Source of the DNA: Leclercia sp. LSNIH1
Lineage (GTDB): Bacteria; Pseudomonadota; Gammaproteobacteria; Enterobacterales; Enterobacteriaceae
DNA length: 64,000 bases
Direction: 5' to 3'
Assembly: GCF_002902985.1 (NCBI RefSeq)
Contig: NZ_CP026167.1
Span: forward strand, 3,224,001-3,288,000
The notes under the pieces were generated by a model. It made no database searches, was not told where the DNA came from, and saw only the letters and a list, made by a program, of their open reading frames with translations. Both the position numbers and the translations under genes were made by a program. Positions 17,736 to 27,202 of the stretch are shown piece by piece. Each line of letters opens with the position of its first letter. Within the stretch, counting starts at the first letter, position 1.

Positions 17736-18680
17736 TCAGGGCAGGCGGGCGATATTGGCCTTAATCACCTCTACTGAATGGCGGAACTTCTGCTGCTCCT
17801 CTTCCGCCAGTTTTAATTCAATGATTTGCTGGACGCCGCTCTGGGCCAGCACCGCGGGCACGCCAATCGCTACCCCATCAACGCCATACTCACCCTCCAG
17901 AATGCAGGAGATCGCCAGCGCCCGGTGGCTGCCGGTGAAGATATTGCGGCAGATTTCAGCGATAGTGGCGGCGATGCCGTACTCTGTGCAGCCCTTGCGG
18001 GCGTAGATCTCAAAGCCCTGTTTGCGCACGCGTTCGGCCAGCTCGTCAAAATCCAGCGTCTGGCCGGTATGGCGTTGATACACCTCGGCAATGGGTGAGC
18101 CATATACCGACGAATGGGACCAGACCGGGAACTGCGTATCGCCATGCTCGCCCAGGATAAAGGCATCGATGCTCTGGGCGCCGATATCCAGCGCCTGCGC
18201 GAGGGTACGACGCAGACGGGTGGTATCCAGCCAGACGCCGGTGCCGATTACCTGATTACGCGGCAGGCCGGAGAGCTGCCACACCTGCCAGGTGATGATG
18301 TCGCACGGGTTGGTGGCAATCAGAAAGATGCCGTTAAAGCCGCCCGCCATCATCTGCGGGACAATGTTCTTCACAATGCTGGCCGTGGCGGTTAATTCAT
18401 CCAGCCGCGTCTGTCCTGGCTTCAGGGCGCCGCCGGAGACGGTGATCACCGCGATATCCACATCGGCACAGTCGCTCACCTCGCGGGTGGAGATGCTCAT
18501 CATGCCGGGCATATAAGCGGCAGCATCCGCCAGATCCCAGGCGTGGCCTTCACTGCGGGCGTGGTTAATATCCACCAGCAGCAGCTCTTCGCAGATATTT
18601 TGATTGAGCAGGGCATACGCCGCAGAGGTACCGACATTTCCGGCACCGATAATCATCACTTTACGGGCTTTGGTGTTCAT
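17736..18680 (-). CDS. L-lactate/malate dehydrogenase family oxidoreductase
   Basis: This 314-residue enzyme has the Rossmann motif GAGNVGTSAAYALLNQ, the catalytic loop SGGALKPGQTRLDEL, the NPCDIITW Asp/Asn region and active-site GEHGDTQFPVWSH. At the specificity position that is Gln in lactate and Arg in malate dehydrogenases, this protein has Leu (A-L-K-P), as in the broader L-2-hydroxyacid branch. It ends 3 bases from the convergent deoR gene, so it belongs to the cluster by place but has its own promoter. Confidence 0.82.
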   Translation of the reverse strand: MNTKARKVMIIGAGNVGTSAAYALLNQNICEELLLVDINHARSEGHAWDLADAAAYMPGMMSISTREVSDCADVDIAVITVSGGALKPGQTRLDELTATASIVKNIVPQMMAGGFNGIFLIATNPCDIITWQVWQLSGLPRNQVIGTGVWLDTTRLRRTLAQALDIGAQSIDAFILGEHGDTQFPVWSHSSVYGSPIAEVYQRHTGQTLDFDELAERVRKQGFEIYARKGCTEYGIAATIAEICRNIFTGSHRALAISCILEGEYGVDGVAIGVPAVLAQSGVQQIIELKLAEEEQQKFRHSVEVIKANIARLP

Positions 18681-18832
18681 TGTTTTTCCTGAAATTTAAA
18701 CCGGCAATAAGCACCAAACTAACGCTGCCGGGGCAGGTGGCGCAATGGTCAGGCGCAGCTATAAGTTAAAAATATGCCGTTGCGTTTGTCGGCCAGCGTT
18801 ATGGTGGAGAAAAACGACAAAAGGAGCCTGCC

Positions 18833-19261
18833 ATGTATTCCATTACCTCTGAATCCCCCGCCCATCCCGACATCATTAACCTGATTGCCGCCCTGGACCG
18901 TTACCAGAGCGCGCTCTATCCGGCAGAGAGCAACCATCTGCTGGATCTGACCGGGTTGCCCGACCACGCCCTGATAATGATGGTGATCCGCGATCGCCAG
19001 CTTAACGCCGTCGGCTGCGGGGCGATCGTGCTGAACGGCGATGGCAGCGGCGAGATAAAGCGGGTCTATATCGATCCGACCCATCGCGGACAGCGGCTGG
19101 GTGAAACGCTGCTGGCGGCGCTGGAAGATGAAGCGCAAAGCCGGAGCTGCCACAGCCTGCGGCTGGAGACGGGGATCAAGCAGCTTCCGGCCATCCGGCT
19201 CTATGAACGCTGTGGCTACCAGCTGTGCGAGGCGTTTCCTCCCTATGCCCCGATCCCCTGA
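18833..19261 (+). CDS. GNAT-family N-acetyltransferase
   Basis: The product is a 142-residue single GNAT domain. The acetyl-CoA loop reads VYIDPTHRGQRLGETLLAAL, preceded by the beta strand AVGCGAIVL and followed by YERCGY. AAGGAG sits 7 bases upstream. The substrate is unknown. It lies 6 bases from the convergent end of ptrR. Confidence 0.85.
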   Translation: MYSITSESPAHPDIINLIAALDRYQSALYPAESNHLLDLTGLPDHALIMMVIRDRQLNAVGCGAIVLNGDGSGEIKRVYIDPTHRGQRLGETLLAALEDEAQSRSCHSLRLETGIKQLPAIRLYERCGYQLCEAFPPYAPIP

Positions 19262-19267
19262 GCCTGT

Positions 19268-20146
19268 TTATGGAGAAGCTGCTGGTGGCTGACCTTCGTT
19301 TAGCAGCGCTATAAACGCTTCCAGTTGCCGGGTCATCGCGCCCCGGCGCCATACCAGCCAGGTGGTGAGCCAGCGCCAGTTTTCCGCCAGCGGCCAGGCA
19401 GCCACCTGGTGATGTCCGGGCATACTTTCCAGCATTGAACGGGGCATCAGCGCAATGCCCGCCCCGGCAATGACGCAGGCCAGCATCCCGTGATAGGACT
19501 CCATTTCGTGGATGCGCCCTGGCGTGGCGCGATCCGCGTGAAACCAGCTCTCGAAATGGCGGCGATAGGAGCAGTTGGCGCGAAAGGCATAGATATCGTG
19601 CCCGCTGATGTCGGCGGCCCGCGCAACCTCTGGATGACCGGCAGGCACCACCAGCATCATCTCCTCCCGGTAGACCGGCATGCCCTCCAGTTCCGGGTGG
19701 TTTAATGGCCCGTCCACAAAGGCCGCGCTCAGCGTCCCTTCCAGTACCCCGTCAATCATTGTCCCGGAAGGGCCGGTCGCCAGCGCAAACTGAATGCGCG
19801 GGTAACGCTGGTTAAACTGCGCCAGCGAGGCCGGGATGCGCACCGCCGCGGTGCTCTCCAGCGACCCGAGGGTAAACAGTCCCTGTGGTTCATCACCGGC
19901 CACCACCATCCGCGCCTCATCCACCAGGGCGAGGATCTGTCGGCTGTAGCGTAAAAAATTATGCCCTGCGGGTGAGAGGCGCAGCCGCTGGTTCTCGCGG
20001 ATGAATAGCGCCACACCAAGATCGGCCTCCAGCTGTTTGATGCGGGTGGTCAGGTTTGAGGGCACGCGATGCACTTTCTGCGCGGCCTGGGTAATGCTGC
20101 CGGTCTGGGCGACGGCGTTAAACATCTCCAGCTGGGTCAGATCCAT
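19268..20146 (-). CDS. ptrR: LysR-family regulator PtrR (YneJ)
   Basis: The protein is 292 residues with an N-terminal LysR helix-turn-helix ([32 protein letters not shown]) and a periplasmic-binding-like effector domain. It is divergent from sad with 99 bases between. In E. coli the ortholog PtrR represses sad and responds to putrescine/GABA metabolism. The synteny makes the assignment firm. Confidence 0.88.
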   Translation of the reverse strand: MDLTQLEMFNAVAQTGSITQAAQKVHRVPSNLTTRIKQLEADLGVALFIRENQRLRLSPAGHNFLRYSRQILALVDEARMVVAGDEPQGLFTLGSLESTAAVRIPASLAQFNQRYPRIQFALATGPSGTMIDGVLEGTLSAAFVDGPLNHPELEGMPVYREEMMLVVPAGHPEVARAADISGHDIYAFRANCSYRRHFESWFHADRATPGRIHEMESYHGMLACVIAGAGIALMPRSMLESMPGHHQVAAWPLAENWRWLTTWLVWRRGAMTRQLEAFIALLNEGQPPAASP

Positions 20147-20245
20147 ATCGTTCTCGTTTCGTGAATAAAGTGGTTATTATTATTCATTTTTAAGAAATGG
20201 CAGATCGCGCCACACTGTAGCAACTGTTAATACACGGAGCCGATC

Positions 20246-21628
20246 ATGACTACACCTTCTGCTACCCATGCCCTGTCCATTAACCCGGCAAACGGCGAAA
20301 CCCTGGCTGTCTGGCCGTGGGCGACCGTCACCGAGGTTGAACATGCCCTTGCACAGACCGATACCGCCTTTCGCCTGTGGCGCAACGTGCCGGTGGCGAC
20401 GCGTGCGCAAAAGCTACGCGATCTGGGCGCCGCGCTGCGCAATCGTGGCGAAGAGATGGCGCAGATGATCACCCGGGAGATGGGCAAACCCATCGCCCAG
20501 GCGCGTGGGGAGGTGGCGAAATCTGCCGGGCTATGCGACTGGTATGCTGAACATGGCCCGGCCATGCTCAATACCGAGGCAACCCAGGTAGCGGACGCGG
20601 TGATTGAGTATCGCCCGCTGGGGTCGGTGCTGGCGGTGATGCCGTGGAACTTCCCGCTGTGGCAGGTGCTGCGCGGTGCGGTGCCGATTATTCTGGCGGG
20701 TAACAGCTATCTGCTGAAACATGCTCCGAACGTGCAGGGTGCCGCGAACCTGATCGCGGCAATTTTTACCGATGCCGGATTCCCGCAGGGGGTGTTTGGT
20801 CAGCTGAACGCCACTAATGACGGGGTGAGCCAGATGATCGCCGATCCGCGCATTGCCGCGGTCACCGTGACCGGCAGCCTGCGTGCCGGGGCCGCCATTG
20901 GCGCCCAGGCCGGGGCGGCGCTGAAAAAATGCGTGCTTGAACTGGGGGGTTCCGATCCCTTTATTGTCCTCAACGATGCCGACCTGGATCTGGCGGTAAA
21001 AGCGGCGGTGACCGGACGCTATCAGAACACCGGGCAGGTGTGCGCGGCAGCCAAGCGCTTTATCGTCGAGGCGGGTGTTGCCGATGCGTTTAGCCGTCGC
21101 TTTGTCGAGGCCACCGCGGCCCTTAAGATGGGCGCGCCTGAAAACGAAGAGAACTACCTCGGGCCGATGGCCCGTTTCGATCTGCGCGACGAGCTGCATC
21201 AGCAGGTGCAGGCGACGCTGGCCGAAGGGGCGACCCTGCTGCTGGGCGGCGAGAAGATTGCCGGGGCAGGGAACTACTATGCGCCGACCGTGCTGGGGAA
21301 TGTGACCCCAACGATGACCGCGTTTCGTCAGGAGCTGTTTGGCCCGGTAGCAGCGATTAGCGTAGCAACCGATGCCGATCACGCGCTTGCCCTGGCTAAC
21401 GACAGCGATTTTGGGCTTTCGGCGACACTCTTTACCGCCAATGCAGAGCTGGCCGACCGCTTTGCCCGCCAGCTTGAGTGCGGCGGGGTGTTTATCAACG
21501 GCTACAGTGCCAGCGACGCCCGCGTGGCGTTCGGCGGGGTGAAGAAAAGCGGATTTGGCCGGGAGCTGTCGCACTTTGGCCTGCATGAGTTCTGTAATGT
21601 GCAGACGGTGTGGAAAGACCGGGTTTAA
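20246..21628 (+). CDS. sad: NAD-dependent succinate semialdehyde dehydrogenase Sad
   Basis: This 460-residue aldehyde dehydrogenase is nearly identical in blocks to E. coli Sad (YneI): [32 protein letters not shown] and catalytic [13 protein letters not shown] with Glu in LELGGSDPF. It oxidises succinate semialdehyde to succinate in GABA/putrescine breakdown. GGAG lies 6 bases before the ATG. A REP-like element follows it. Confidence 0.95.
   Translation: MTTPSATHALSINPANGETLAVWPWATVTEVEHALAQTDTAFRLWRNVPVATRAQKLRDLGAALRNRGEEMAQMITREMGKPIAQARGEVAKSAGLCDWYAEHGPAMLNTEATQVADAVIEYRPLGSVLAVMPWNFPLWQVLRGAVPIILAGNSYLLKHAPNVQGAANLIAAIFTDAGFPQGVFGQLNATNDGVSQMIADPRIAAVTVTGSLRAGAAIGAQAGAALKKCVLELGGSDPFIVLNDADLDLAVKAAVTGRYQNTGQVCAAAKRFIVEAGVADAFSRRFVEATAALKMGAPENEENYLGPMARFDLRDELHQQVQATLAEGATLLLGGEKIAGAGNYYAPTVLGNVTPTMTAFRQELFGPVAAISVATDADHALALANDSDFGLSATLFTANAELADRFARQLECGGVFINGYSASDARVAFGGVKKSGFGRELSHFGLHEFCNVQTVWKDRV
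21264..21271 (+). other. KOPS octamer GGGCAGGG
   Basis: FtsK-orienting sequence pointing right, towards dif. Other plus-oriented copies left of dif are at 2513, 8133, 38134 and 39817 (the last as GGGAAGGG). Confidence 0.55.
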
Positions 21629-21644
21629 CTTTGCTTCCATTGTT

Positions 21645-21700
21645 CCGCCGGGTGGCGCTGCGCTTACCCGGCCTACAAAACCCGCAGGCCCGTGCAAGCA
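21645..21700. repeat. REP unit after sad
   Basis: CGCCGGGTGGCGCTGCGCTTACCCGGCCTACAA-type sequence is the same REP family as the array at 8541. It lies between sad and the chemoreceptor gene. Confidence 0.6.
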
Positions 21701-21795
21701 AAGCGCTGCCTGGCGCCTGTCATCATTCTGAAATAGTTCTGTCATTTTCACTGCGTAGACTCGCCCACGTCTAAGTCCTTGTTAATGAAGAAATC

Positions 21796-23373
21796 ATGAA
21801 CTTAATGCAAATTTTTCGCCGCATTACTCCCCGGAAGTTTGGTTTGCTGGCGGGGATCTTCTGTATCATCGGCCTCTTTTCCGCGCTGCAAATCTCTTCA
21901 TCGGTCTTACTTTCCGTCTCCCTGCGCGATGCCCAGCGCAACGAACAGCGCAACCAGATGGCCTGGCTGCAACAGGCAAAGGTCGATCAGGCCCGCATCT
22001 CGTTGCTGGCAGCAAGCGATCTGCTTAACCGTGCGGGAGTTTATTTTATGCAGGATAAAGAGACCGGATCCGACGGCAGCTGGCACAGCCTGATGGATGA
22101 GGCGCAACAGGCGCTACGTGATTCTCAGCAGGCCTGGCAGGCGTGGCAGGCGATGCATCCGCCACGGGATGAAGCACTGCTCAACAGCTACCAGTTGTTT
22201 TTCGACGCTATCCGTGAGCAGGCCGACGGGCTGGTCAACGGTCAATCGATCGATGCCTTCTTTGCCGTACCTGCCCAGGCGTTTCAGGCCGATTTTAATG
22301 ACAACTATGCCCGCTATCAGCAGGCCAGCGCCCAGCGCGCCACGGAGGGGCGGCAGCGGCTGACGGCCAGTCTCTCCGGTCTGCAATCACTCTTTCTGCT
22401 GGCCCCGGTTGTTCTGCTGGGGATTGCGGTTGCGGTGTGGTTTGCCATGTCCCGCTGGGTGATCGTCCCGCTGCGTCGTCTTATCGCCCATATTAATCTG
22501 CTGGCGGCGGGGGATCTCTCTTCACCGCTACCCACCGTGACCCGGTTTAACCGCGAGATTGCGCAACTGGGCGGTAGCGTGGAGACGCTGCAACAGGGCC
22601 TGCAACAGCTGGTGACCCAGGTCAGCGAGGCGACCACCTCGATGGTGACCAATATTGGCTCGCTGGCGCAGGGCAATCAGGATCTCTATCAGCAGTCTGC
22701 GCGTCAGGCGCAGGAGTTGAAAGAGGTGACCGCGCATATTGCCGCGCTGGAAACCCACGTCGAGGGAAACAGCGGCTATGCAAAACTGGCAAGCTCACGG
22801 GCGGACGAGGCGCGGGAGATGGCGGCAGGGGGAGACCGGATGATGGAGACGGTCAATGCCTCGATGGCGGCCATCGTGGAGCGCTCTTCGGAGATGCGCG
22901 GCATTGTGGCGATCATCGATAATGTGGCGTTCCAGACCAATATTCTGGCGCTGAACGCGGCCATTGAAGCGGCCCACGCCGGCAACCAGGGACGTGGATT
23001 CGCCGTGGTGGCGCGGGAGGTGGGGCTGCTGGCGCGTAAAAGCAGTCACTCGACCCAGACCATCCAGCAGTTAATTAACCACTCGTTGCAGGGCATTGAG
23101 GATGGCTCGAAAGCCGTCACCCGGCTGGAGGATAACCTCCAGCAGGTGATTGGCCTGGTGGGTAATCTCTGTAGTCTGCTGAATGAGATCTCCGTTGCCA
23201 CCCTCAGCCAGGGCGAGAGTATTCACCGTATGACCAGCCAGCTCCAGGCGCTGAACCAGGTGGCTCGCCAGACCGATGCGCTCGTCAACACCGCCTCCGA
23301 AGCCTCCCAACGGCTCCATGATGAATCGGGCCTGCTGTTGCAGGCTGTCTCGCGGTTCCGACTGCCTGCCTGA
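21796..23373 (+). CDS. Methyl-accepting chemotaxis protein
   Basis: This is a 525-residue Tar/Tsr-type receptor: a membrane segment at about 14-36, a periplasmic four-helix-bundle-like sensor to about 190, a second membrane segment (FLLAPVVLLGIAVAVWF), HAMP, and a signalling tip IIDNVAFQTNILALNAAIEAAHAG. The protein ends at SRFRLPA without the CheR/CheB tethering pentapeptide (NWETF), so it depends on other receptors for efficient adaptation. It is inserted between sad and glsB, which are neighbours in E. coli. Ligand unknown. I saw no clear FliA promoter. Confidence 0.92.
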   Translation: MNLMQIFRRITPRKFGLLAGIFCIIGLFSALQISSSVLLSVSLRDAQRNEQRNQMAWLQQAKVDQARISLLAASDLLNRAGVYFMQDKETGSDGSWHSLMDEAQQALRDSQQAWQAWQAMHPPRDEALLNSYQLFFDAIREQADGLVNGQSIDAFFAVPAQAFQADFNDNYARYQQASAQRATEGRQRLTASLSGLQSLFLLAPVVLLGIAVAVWFAMSRWVIVPLRRLIAHINLLAAGDLSSPLPTVTRFNREIAQLGGSVETLQQGLQQLVTQVSEATTSMVTNIGSLAQGNQDLYQQSARQAQELKEVTAHIAALETHVEGNSGYAKLASSRADEAREMAAGGDRMMETVNASMAAIVERSSEMRGIVAIIDNVAFQTNILALNAAIEAAHAGNQGRGFAVVAREVGLLARKSSHSTQTIQQLINHSLQGIEDGSKAVTRLEDNLQQVIGLVGNLCSLLNEISVATLSQGESIHRMTSQLQALNQVARQTDALVNTASEASQRLHDESGLLLQAVSRFRLPA

Positions 23374-23436
23374 CGCCATCCATCAGCCTCTGTTATACTC
23401 GCAGGCCGTTTTTGGCCTGTGAGCAAGGAGCAACCG

Positions 23437-24363
23437 ATGGCTGCGAACATCAATAATCAGATGCTGGACGCCATTCTGGCGCAAGTACGTCCCCTGTTGG
23501 GCAAGGGTAAAGTCGCCGATTACATCCCGGCGCTGGCCTCGGTCAATGGCAACAAACTCGGCATTGCCATCACTACGGTGGACGGGCAGCACTTTCAGGC
23601 CGGTGATGCCACAGAGCGTTTCTCCATTCAGTCGATTTCGAAAGTCCTGAGCCTGGTGGCGGCGATGCGTCAGTATGACGAGGATGAGATCTGGCAGCGG
23701 GTGGGAAAAGATCCCTCCGGTCAGCCGTTCAATTCGCTGTTGCAGCTGGAGATCGAACAGGGCAAACCGCGTAATCCGTTTATTAACGCCGGGGCGCTGG
23801 TGGTATGCGACATGCTGCAAAGCCGCCTGAGCGCACCGCGTCAGAGAATGCTGGAGATCGTGCGTCAGCTCTCCGGCGTCAGTGATATCGGCTACGATTC
23901 CGCCGTTGCCCGCTCGGAGTTTGAACACTCGGCGCGCAATGCGGCGATCGCCTGGCTGATGAAGTCGTTCGGCAATTTCCATAACGACGTGCCAACGGTG
24001 CTGCAAAACTACTTCCACTACTGCGCCCTGAAGATGAGCTGTGTCGAACTGGCAAATACGTTTCTTTTTCTGGCTGCTCAGGGTTATGCCCCGCATCTGT
24101 CCGAGCCCGTTGTCACGCCGATGCAGGCCCGGCAGGTCAATGCGTTGATGGCGACAAGCGGGATGTATCAGAATGCCGGTGAGTTTGCCTGGCGGGTGGG
24201 GCTGCCTGCGAAATCGGGGGTTGGTGGCGGGGTAGTGGCGATCGTGCCTCACGAGATGGCGATTGCGGTCTGGAGCCCTGAACTGGACGACGCGGGGAAC
24301 TCCCTGGCGGGCGTCACGGCGCTGGAACACCTGACTCAGCAGCTGGGGCGTTCAGTCTATTAA
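23437..24363 (+). CDS. glsB: Glutaminase B
   Basis: This 308-residue serine-dependent glutaminase (glutamine to glutamate and ammonia) shares [12 protein letters not shown], with catalytic Ser-Ile-Ser-Lys, plus [14 protein letters not shown] and [19 protein letters not shown] with E. coli GlsB (YneH). ATG 23437 follows AAGGAG at 6 bases; the longer frame from 23419 is unlikely. Confidence 0.95.
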   Translation: MAANINNQMLDAILAQVRPLLGKGKVADYIPALASVNGNKLGIAITTVDGQHFQAGDATERFSIQSISKVLSLVAAMRQYDEDEIWQRVGKDPSGQPFNSLLQLEIEQGKPRNPFINAGALVVCDMLQSRLSAPRQRMLEIVRQLSGVSDIGYDSAVARSEFEHSARNAAIAWLMKSFGNFHNDVPTVLQNYFHYCALKMSCVELANTFLFLAAQGYAPHLSEPVVTPMQARQVNALMATSGMYQNAGEFAWRVGLPAKSGVGGGVVAIVPHEMAIAVWSPELDDAGNSLAGVTALEHLTQQLGRSVY

Positions 24364-24371
24364 GCACTGCC

Positions 24372-24394
24372 TGTGCCGTCTGGCTGACGGCACA
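24372..24394 (+). terminator. Hairpin after glsB
   Basis: TGTGCCGTC and GACGGCACA form a perfect 9-bp stem with a 5-base loop, 8 bases past the glsB stop. There is no T-run, so it may be a weak terminator or an mRNA end protector. The 9-mer AAGCACTGC repeats on both sides (24362, 24401). Confidence 0.5.
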
Positions 24395-24525
24395 ACTGAT
24401 AAGCACTGCTAACTGGATGATGATAGTTATCCCCTTAATGTGATATACATTAATACCAAACTTTTAACATTCATCCGCGTGGATGTGTATTCAATGTTAA
24501 AAGCAACCCTATGGATTGATATTGC

Positions 24526-25977
24526 ATGTCTTCTGCTTACGCCAGAACATTCACACTTTTTCAGCCGCACAGTCCGTTCCGAAACGCGGCGGGAATAGTG
24601 GTATTGACCACGCTGTTCTATTTTATCGGCGCGCAGCTTCGTCTGATGGAGTCGCTGTCGATGTTCTGGCCGCTGAATGGCGTGATGGCAGGGGTGTTTG
24701 CCCGCTACGCTTACCTGAACCGGCCTCGCTATTACGTGATGTCCTATATCGCCATGCTGGTATACGACGCCATCACCACCGACTGGGGCATCTCCTCGCT
24801 GGGTATTAACCTCTCGAATATGGTGTTTATTGTCACCGTAGCCCTGTTGGTCCAGCGCGACAAGCGAGTGAAAAATCGCACCCCGGATCCGGTGAATGCC
24901 CTGCGGCTGTTTAACTATTGTCTGGTGGCTGCGCTGCTGAGCGCCCTGCTCGGAGCGGCGGTGGCGGGCGGGGTGGACAGTCGCGCCTTCTGGCCGCTGG
25001 TCGCCGACTGGTTTAGCGAACAGTTTTCTACCGGGGTATTAATTGTTTCCTGTATGCTGACCATGACCTGGCCCACGTTCAACCGGGCCATAGGTGCCAG
25101 CCATTTGATGCCGGTGGTGTTGCTGATTATCTCGGTGATGGCCTCGGTCGCAATCGGCGGGGCCGGTGCGCTGGCGTTTCCGCTGCCGGCGCTGATCTGG
25201 TGTGCGGTGCGCTATTCGCTGCCGGCAACCTGCCTGTTGACCTTTGTCACCGGGACAGTGGAGATCACCCTGATTGGCAACTCCATCATCACCATCGTGG
25301 CAACCACGCCGCTCACCACCCCGATGATGTTCTCTGCCCGTCTGGGGATCGCTACCCTCGCAATCTGCCCGGTTATGGTCTCGGTCAGCATGGCGGCGAT
25401 CAATTCCCTGATCCGCCAGGTTTCCCTGCGTGCCGATTACGACTATCTGACTCAGGTTTACTCCCGCTCCGGGCTGTATGAGGCGCTTAAAAATGTTGAA
25501 GGGAAGCGCAAAAGCCCGCGGCTGACCGTCATGCTGCTGGATATCGACTATTTCAAAAGCATCAACGACAACTATGGTCACGAATGTGGCGATACCGTCC
25601 TGGCCGCTTTTGCGCGCAAAGTGCAGGAGACGGTGGGCAACGCAGGGCTGGTGGCGCGAATGGGCGGCGAAGAGTTTGCCGTGGTGGTGAACTCCGCTTC
25701 AGCCGGGCAGGCATATGCTCTGGCGGAGCGTATTCGTACCACGGTTGAACAACATCCCTTTAACTGGCGGGGGCAGACGCTGTTTTTAACCGTCAGTATT
25801 GGTCTGGGCAGCGGAAGGTCGGAGCCGTCACAGCTCACAGAGGTGTTTAATCGTCTGATGACAGAAGCGGATGATTATCTGTATCGCTCGAAAAAAGCAG
25901 GTCGAAATCGTACCAGCGCCCGAATGACAGAGATCAAAACTACCGAACAGGCGGCAGCGCCTTCGGAACAGCTGTAA
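24526..25977 (+). CDS. dgcF: Diguanylate cyclase DgcF, full-length form
   Basis: The protein is 483 residues with eight or more N-terminal membrane helices of MASE1 type (FWPLNGVMAGVFARYAYL), then a GGDEF domain with active site MGGEEFAVV and the loop LLDIDYFKSINDNYGHECGD. It makes cyclic di-GMP. The inhibitory RxxD site is lost (VGNAGLVARM). From ADWFSEQFSTGVLIVSCMLT on it matches E. coli DgcF, whose usual annotation lacks the first half of the membrane region, so this appears to be the ancestral length. Confidence 0.9.
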   Translation: MSSAYARTFTLFQPHSPFRNAAGIVVLTTLFYFIGAQLRLMESLSMFWPLNGVMAGVFARYAYLNRPRYYVMSYIAMLVYDAITTDWGISSLGINLSNMVFIVTVALLVQRDKRVKNRTPDPVNALRLFNYCLVAALLSALLGAAVAGGVDSRAFWPLVADWFSEQFSTGVLIVSCMLTMTWPTFNRAIGASHLMPVVLLIISVMASVAIGGAGALAFPLPALIWCAVRYSLPATCLLTFVTGTVEITLIGNSIITIVATTPLTTPMMFSARLGIATLAICPVMVSVSMAAINSLIRQVSLRADYDYLTQVYSRSGLYEALKNVEGKRKSPRLTVMLLDIDYFKSINDNYGHECGDTVLAAFARKVQETVGNAGLVARMGGEEFAVVVNSASAGQAYALAERIRTTVEQHPFNWRGQTLFLTVSIGLGSGRSEPSQLTEVFNRLMTEADDYLYRSKKAGRNRTSARMTEIKTTEQAAAPSEQL

Positions 25978-26095
25978 TCGTTTGCCAGGGCGCGACCACG
26001 CCCTTCACCATATATTCACGAAACTGATAAATGCCTTGATACAAAATTTCAACGTCAATAATATAAAAGGGTGATTATATCGGAAAAATCGTGTG

Positions 26096-27151
26096 ATGAA
26101 CGGAACTGACAGACTCAGTAAATCCCCTCGCGTGCCTGGCAGTCGGTTTATCAAACGCATGTATCTGATGCGAATGCTTGGAACCTTCCTCTGCTTTATC
26201 CCTATTCTCTCCGTCCTGCTGGAACAGCAACGTTCCGTCTGGCTTATGGGATTGCTGGCTATCAACGCCTTTGTCTGGCCAACCCTGGCCTGGTGGCGCG
26301 CCCGGCGTTCTCCGACGCCGCTCTTTACCGAACATCAGAACCTGGTTTTAGACGCCGGGGCAGGCGGCTTCTGGATCGCCATGATGGCGGTCAATCCGCT
26401 GCCTTCCGTCGCCATTGCCACTATCTTACTTGCCGACCGGCTGGCGGCGGGTGGCTTCCCGTTGATGAAAAAGGCCGGGGCGGTGATGGTGGCGGTCTTT
26501 ATGGGGAGCTGGCTGGCGCAGGGAATGGCGCTGGTGCCGTGGGTGTCGCAGCGCACTCTCTATGCCACGCTGCCGTTGATTGCTATCTATACCGTGGCGC
26601 TCAGCGTGCTCACCAACACTATCGCCGTGCGGCTGCGCTTTAAATCACGCGAGCTGGAGCGTATTGCGATGATGGATCCGCTGCTGGACATTGCCAACCG
26701 GCGTCTGCTGGAGGAGCGTATCGATCATGAGCTGCATAAATTGCAGCAAACCTGCCACGATTCGGCGCTGATGTTTATCGATATCGATAACTTTAAAGAG
26801 TTCAACGATCGCTACGGCCACAAGGTGGGAGATATGCTGTTGGTGACAGTGTCACAAATTTTGCATATCGCCAGCCGTCAGAGCGACACCCCGGCGCGAC
26901 TGGGTGGGGACGAGTTTGTGATCCTGCTGCCCGATACCACCCTCGACGAAGCGCGAATAGTCGCTACCCGCATTATGGATGCGGCAGCGATTATCAGTGA
27001 CGTCGCGGAAGAGGCGGTCCATTGCACAATGAGTATTGGCATTGCCTGCGCCACCCGGGAGATGGGAAATGTTACGGACTGGTTACAGGCTGCCGACGCC
27101 GCACTGTATCAGGCGAAACGCGATGGTAAAAACCGCATATTTGCCCACTAA
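26096..27151 (+). CDS. MASE2-GGDEF diguanylate cyclase
   Basis: This 351-residue protein has an N-terminal MASE2 membrane domain (FVWPTLAW, similar to DgcC/AdrA) followed by a GGDEF domain. Metal and substrate motif FIDIDNFKEFNDRYGHKVGD, I-site RQSD and active site RLGGDEFVILL are all intact, so it should make cyclic di-GMP with product inhibition. It is not in the E. coli terminus and follows dgcF by 118 bases. A matS site is embedded in the gene. Confidence 0.9.
   Translation: MNGTDRLSKSPRVPGSRFIKRMYLMRMLGTFLCFIPILSVLLEQQRSVWLMGLLAINAFVWPTLAWWRARRSPTPLFTEHQNLVLDAGAGGFWIAMMAVNPLPSVAIATILLADRLAAGGFPLMKKAGAVMVAVFMGSWLAQGMALVPWVSQRTLYATLPLIAIYTVALSVLTNTIAVRLRFKSRELERIAMMDPLLDIANRRLLEERIDHELHKLQQTCHDSALMFIDIDNFKEFNDRYGHKVGDMLLVTVSQILHIASRQSDTPARLGGDEFVILLPDTTLDEARIVATRIMDAAAIISDVAEEAVHCTMSIGIACATREMGNVTDWLQAADAALYQAKRDGKNRIFAH
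26843..26855. other. matS site
   Basis: GTGACAGTGTCAC is a perfect matS consensus, lying inside the GGDEF domain of a cyclase gene. Confidence 0.8.
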
Positions 27152-27202
27152 CTGGCCTCAGTATGCGCTAAGCTTTTAAAAAGCCTGACGTCCGGAGTCT
27201 GT

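Noticed and set aside
20531..21751. Minus-strand frame of 406 codons
   Set aside because: Antisense shadow of sad. No ribosome site and no family features.
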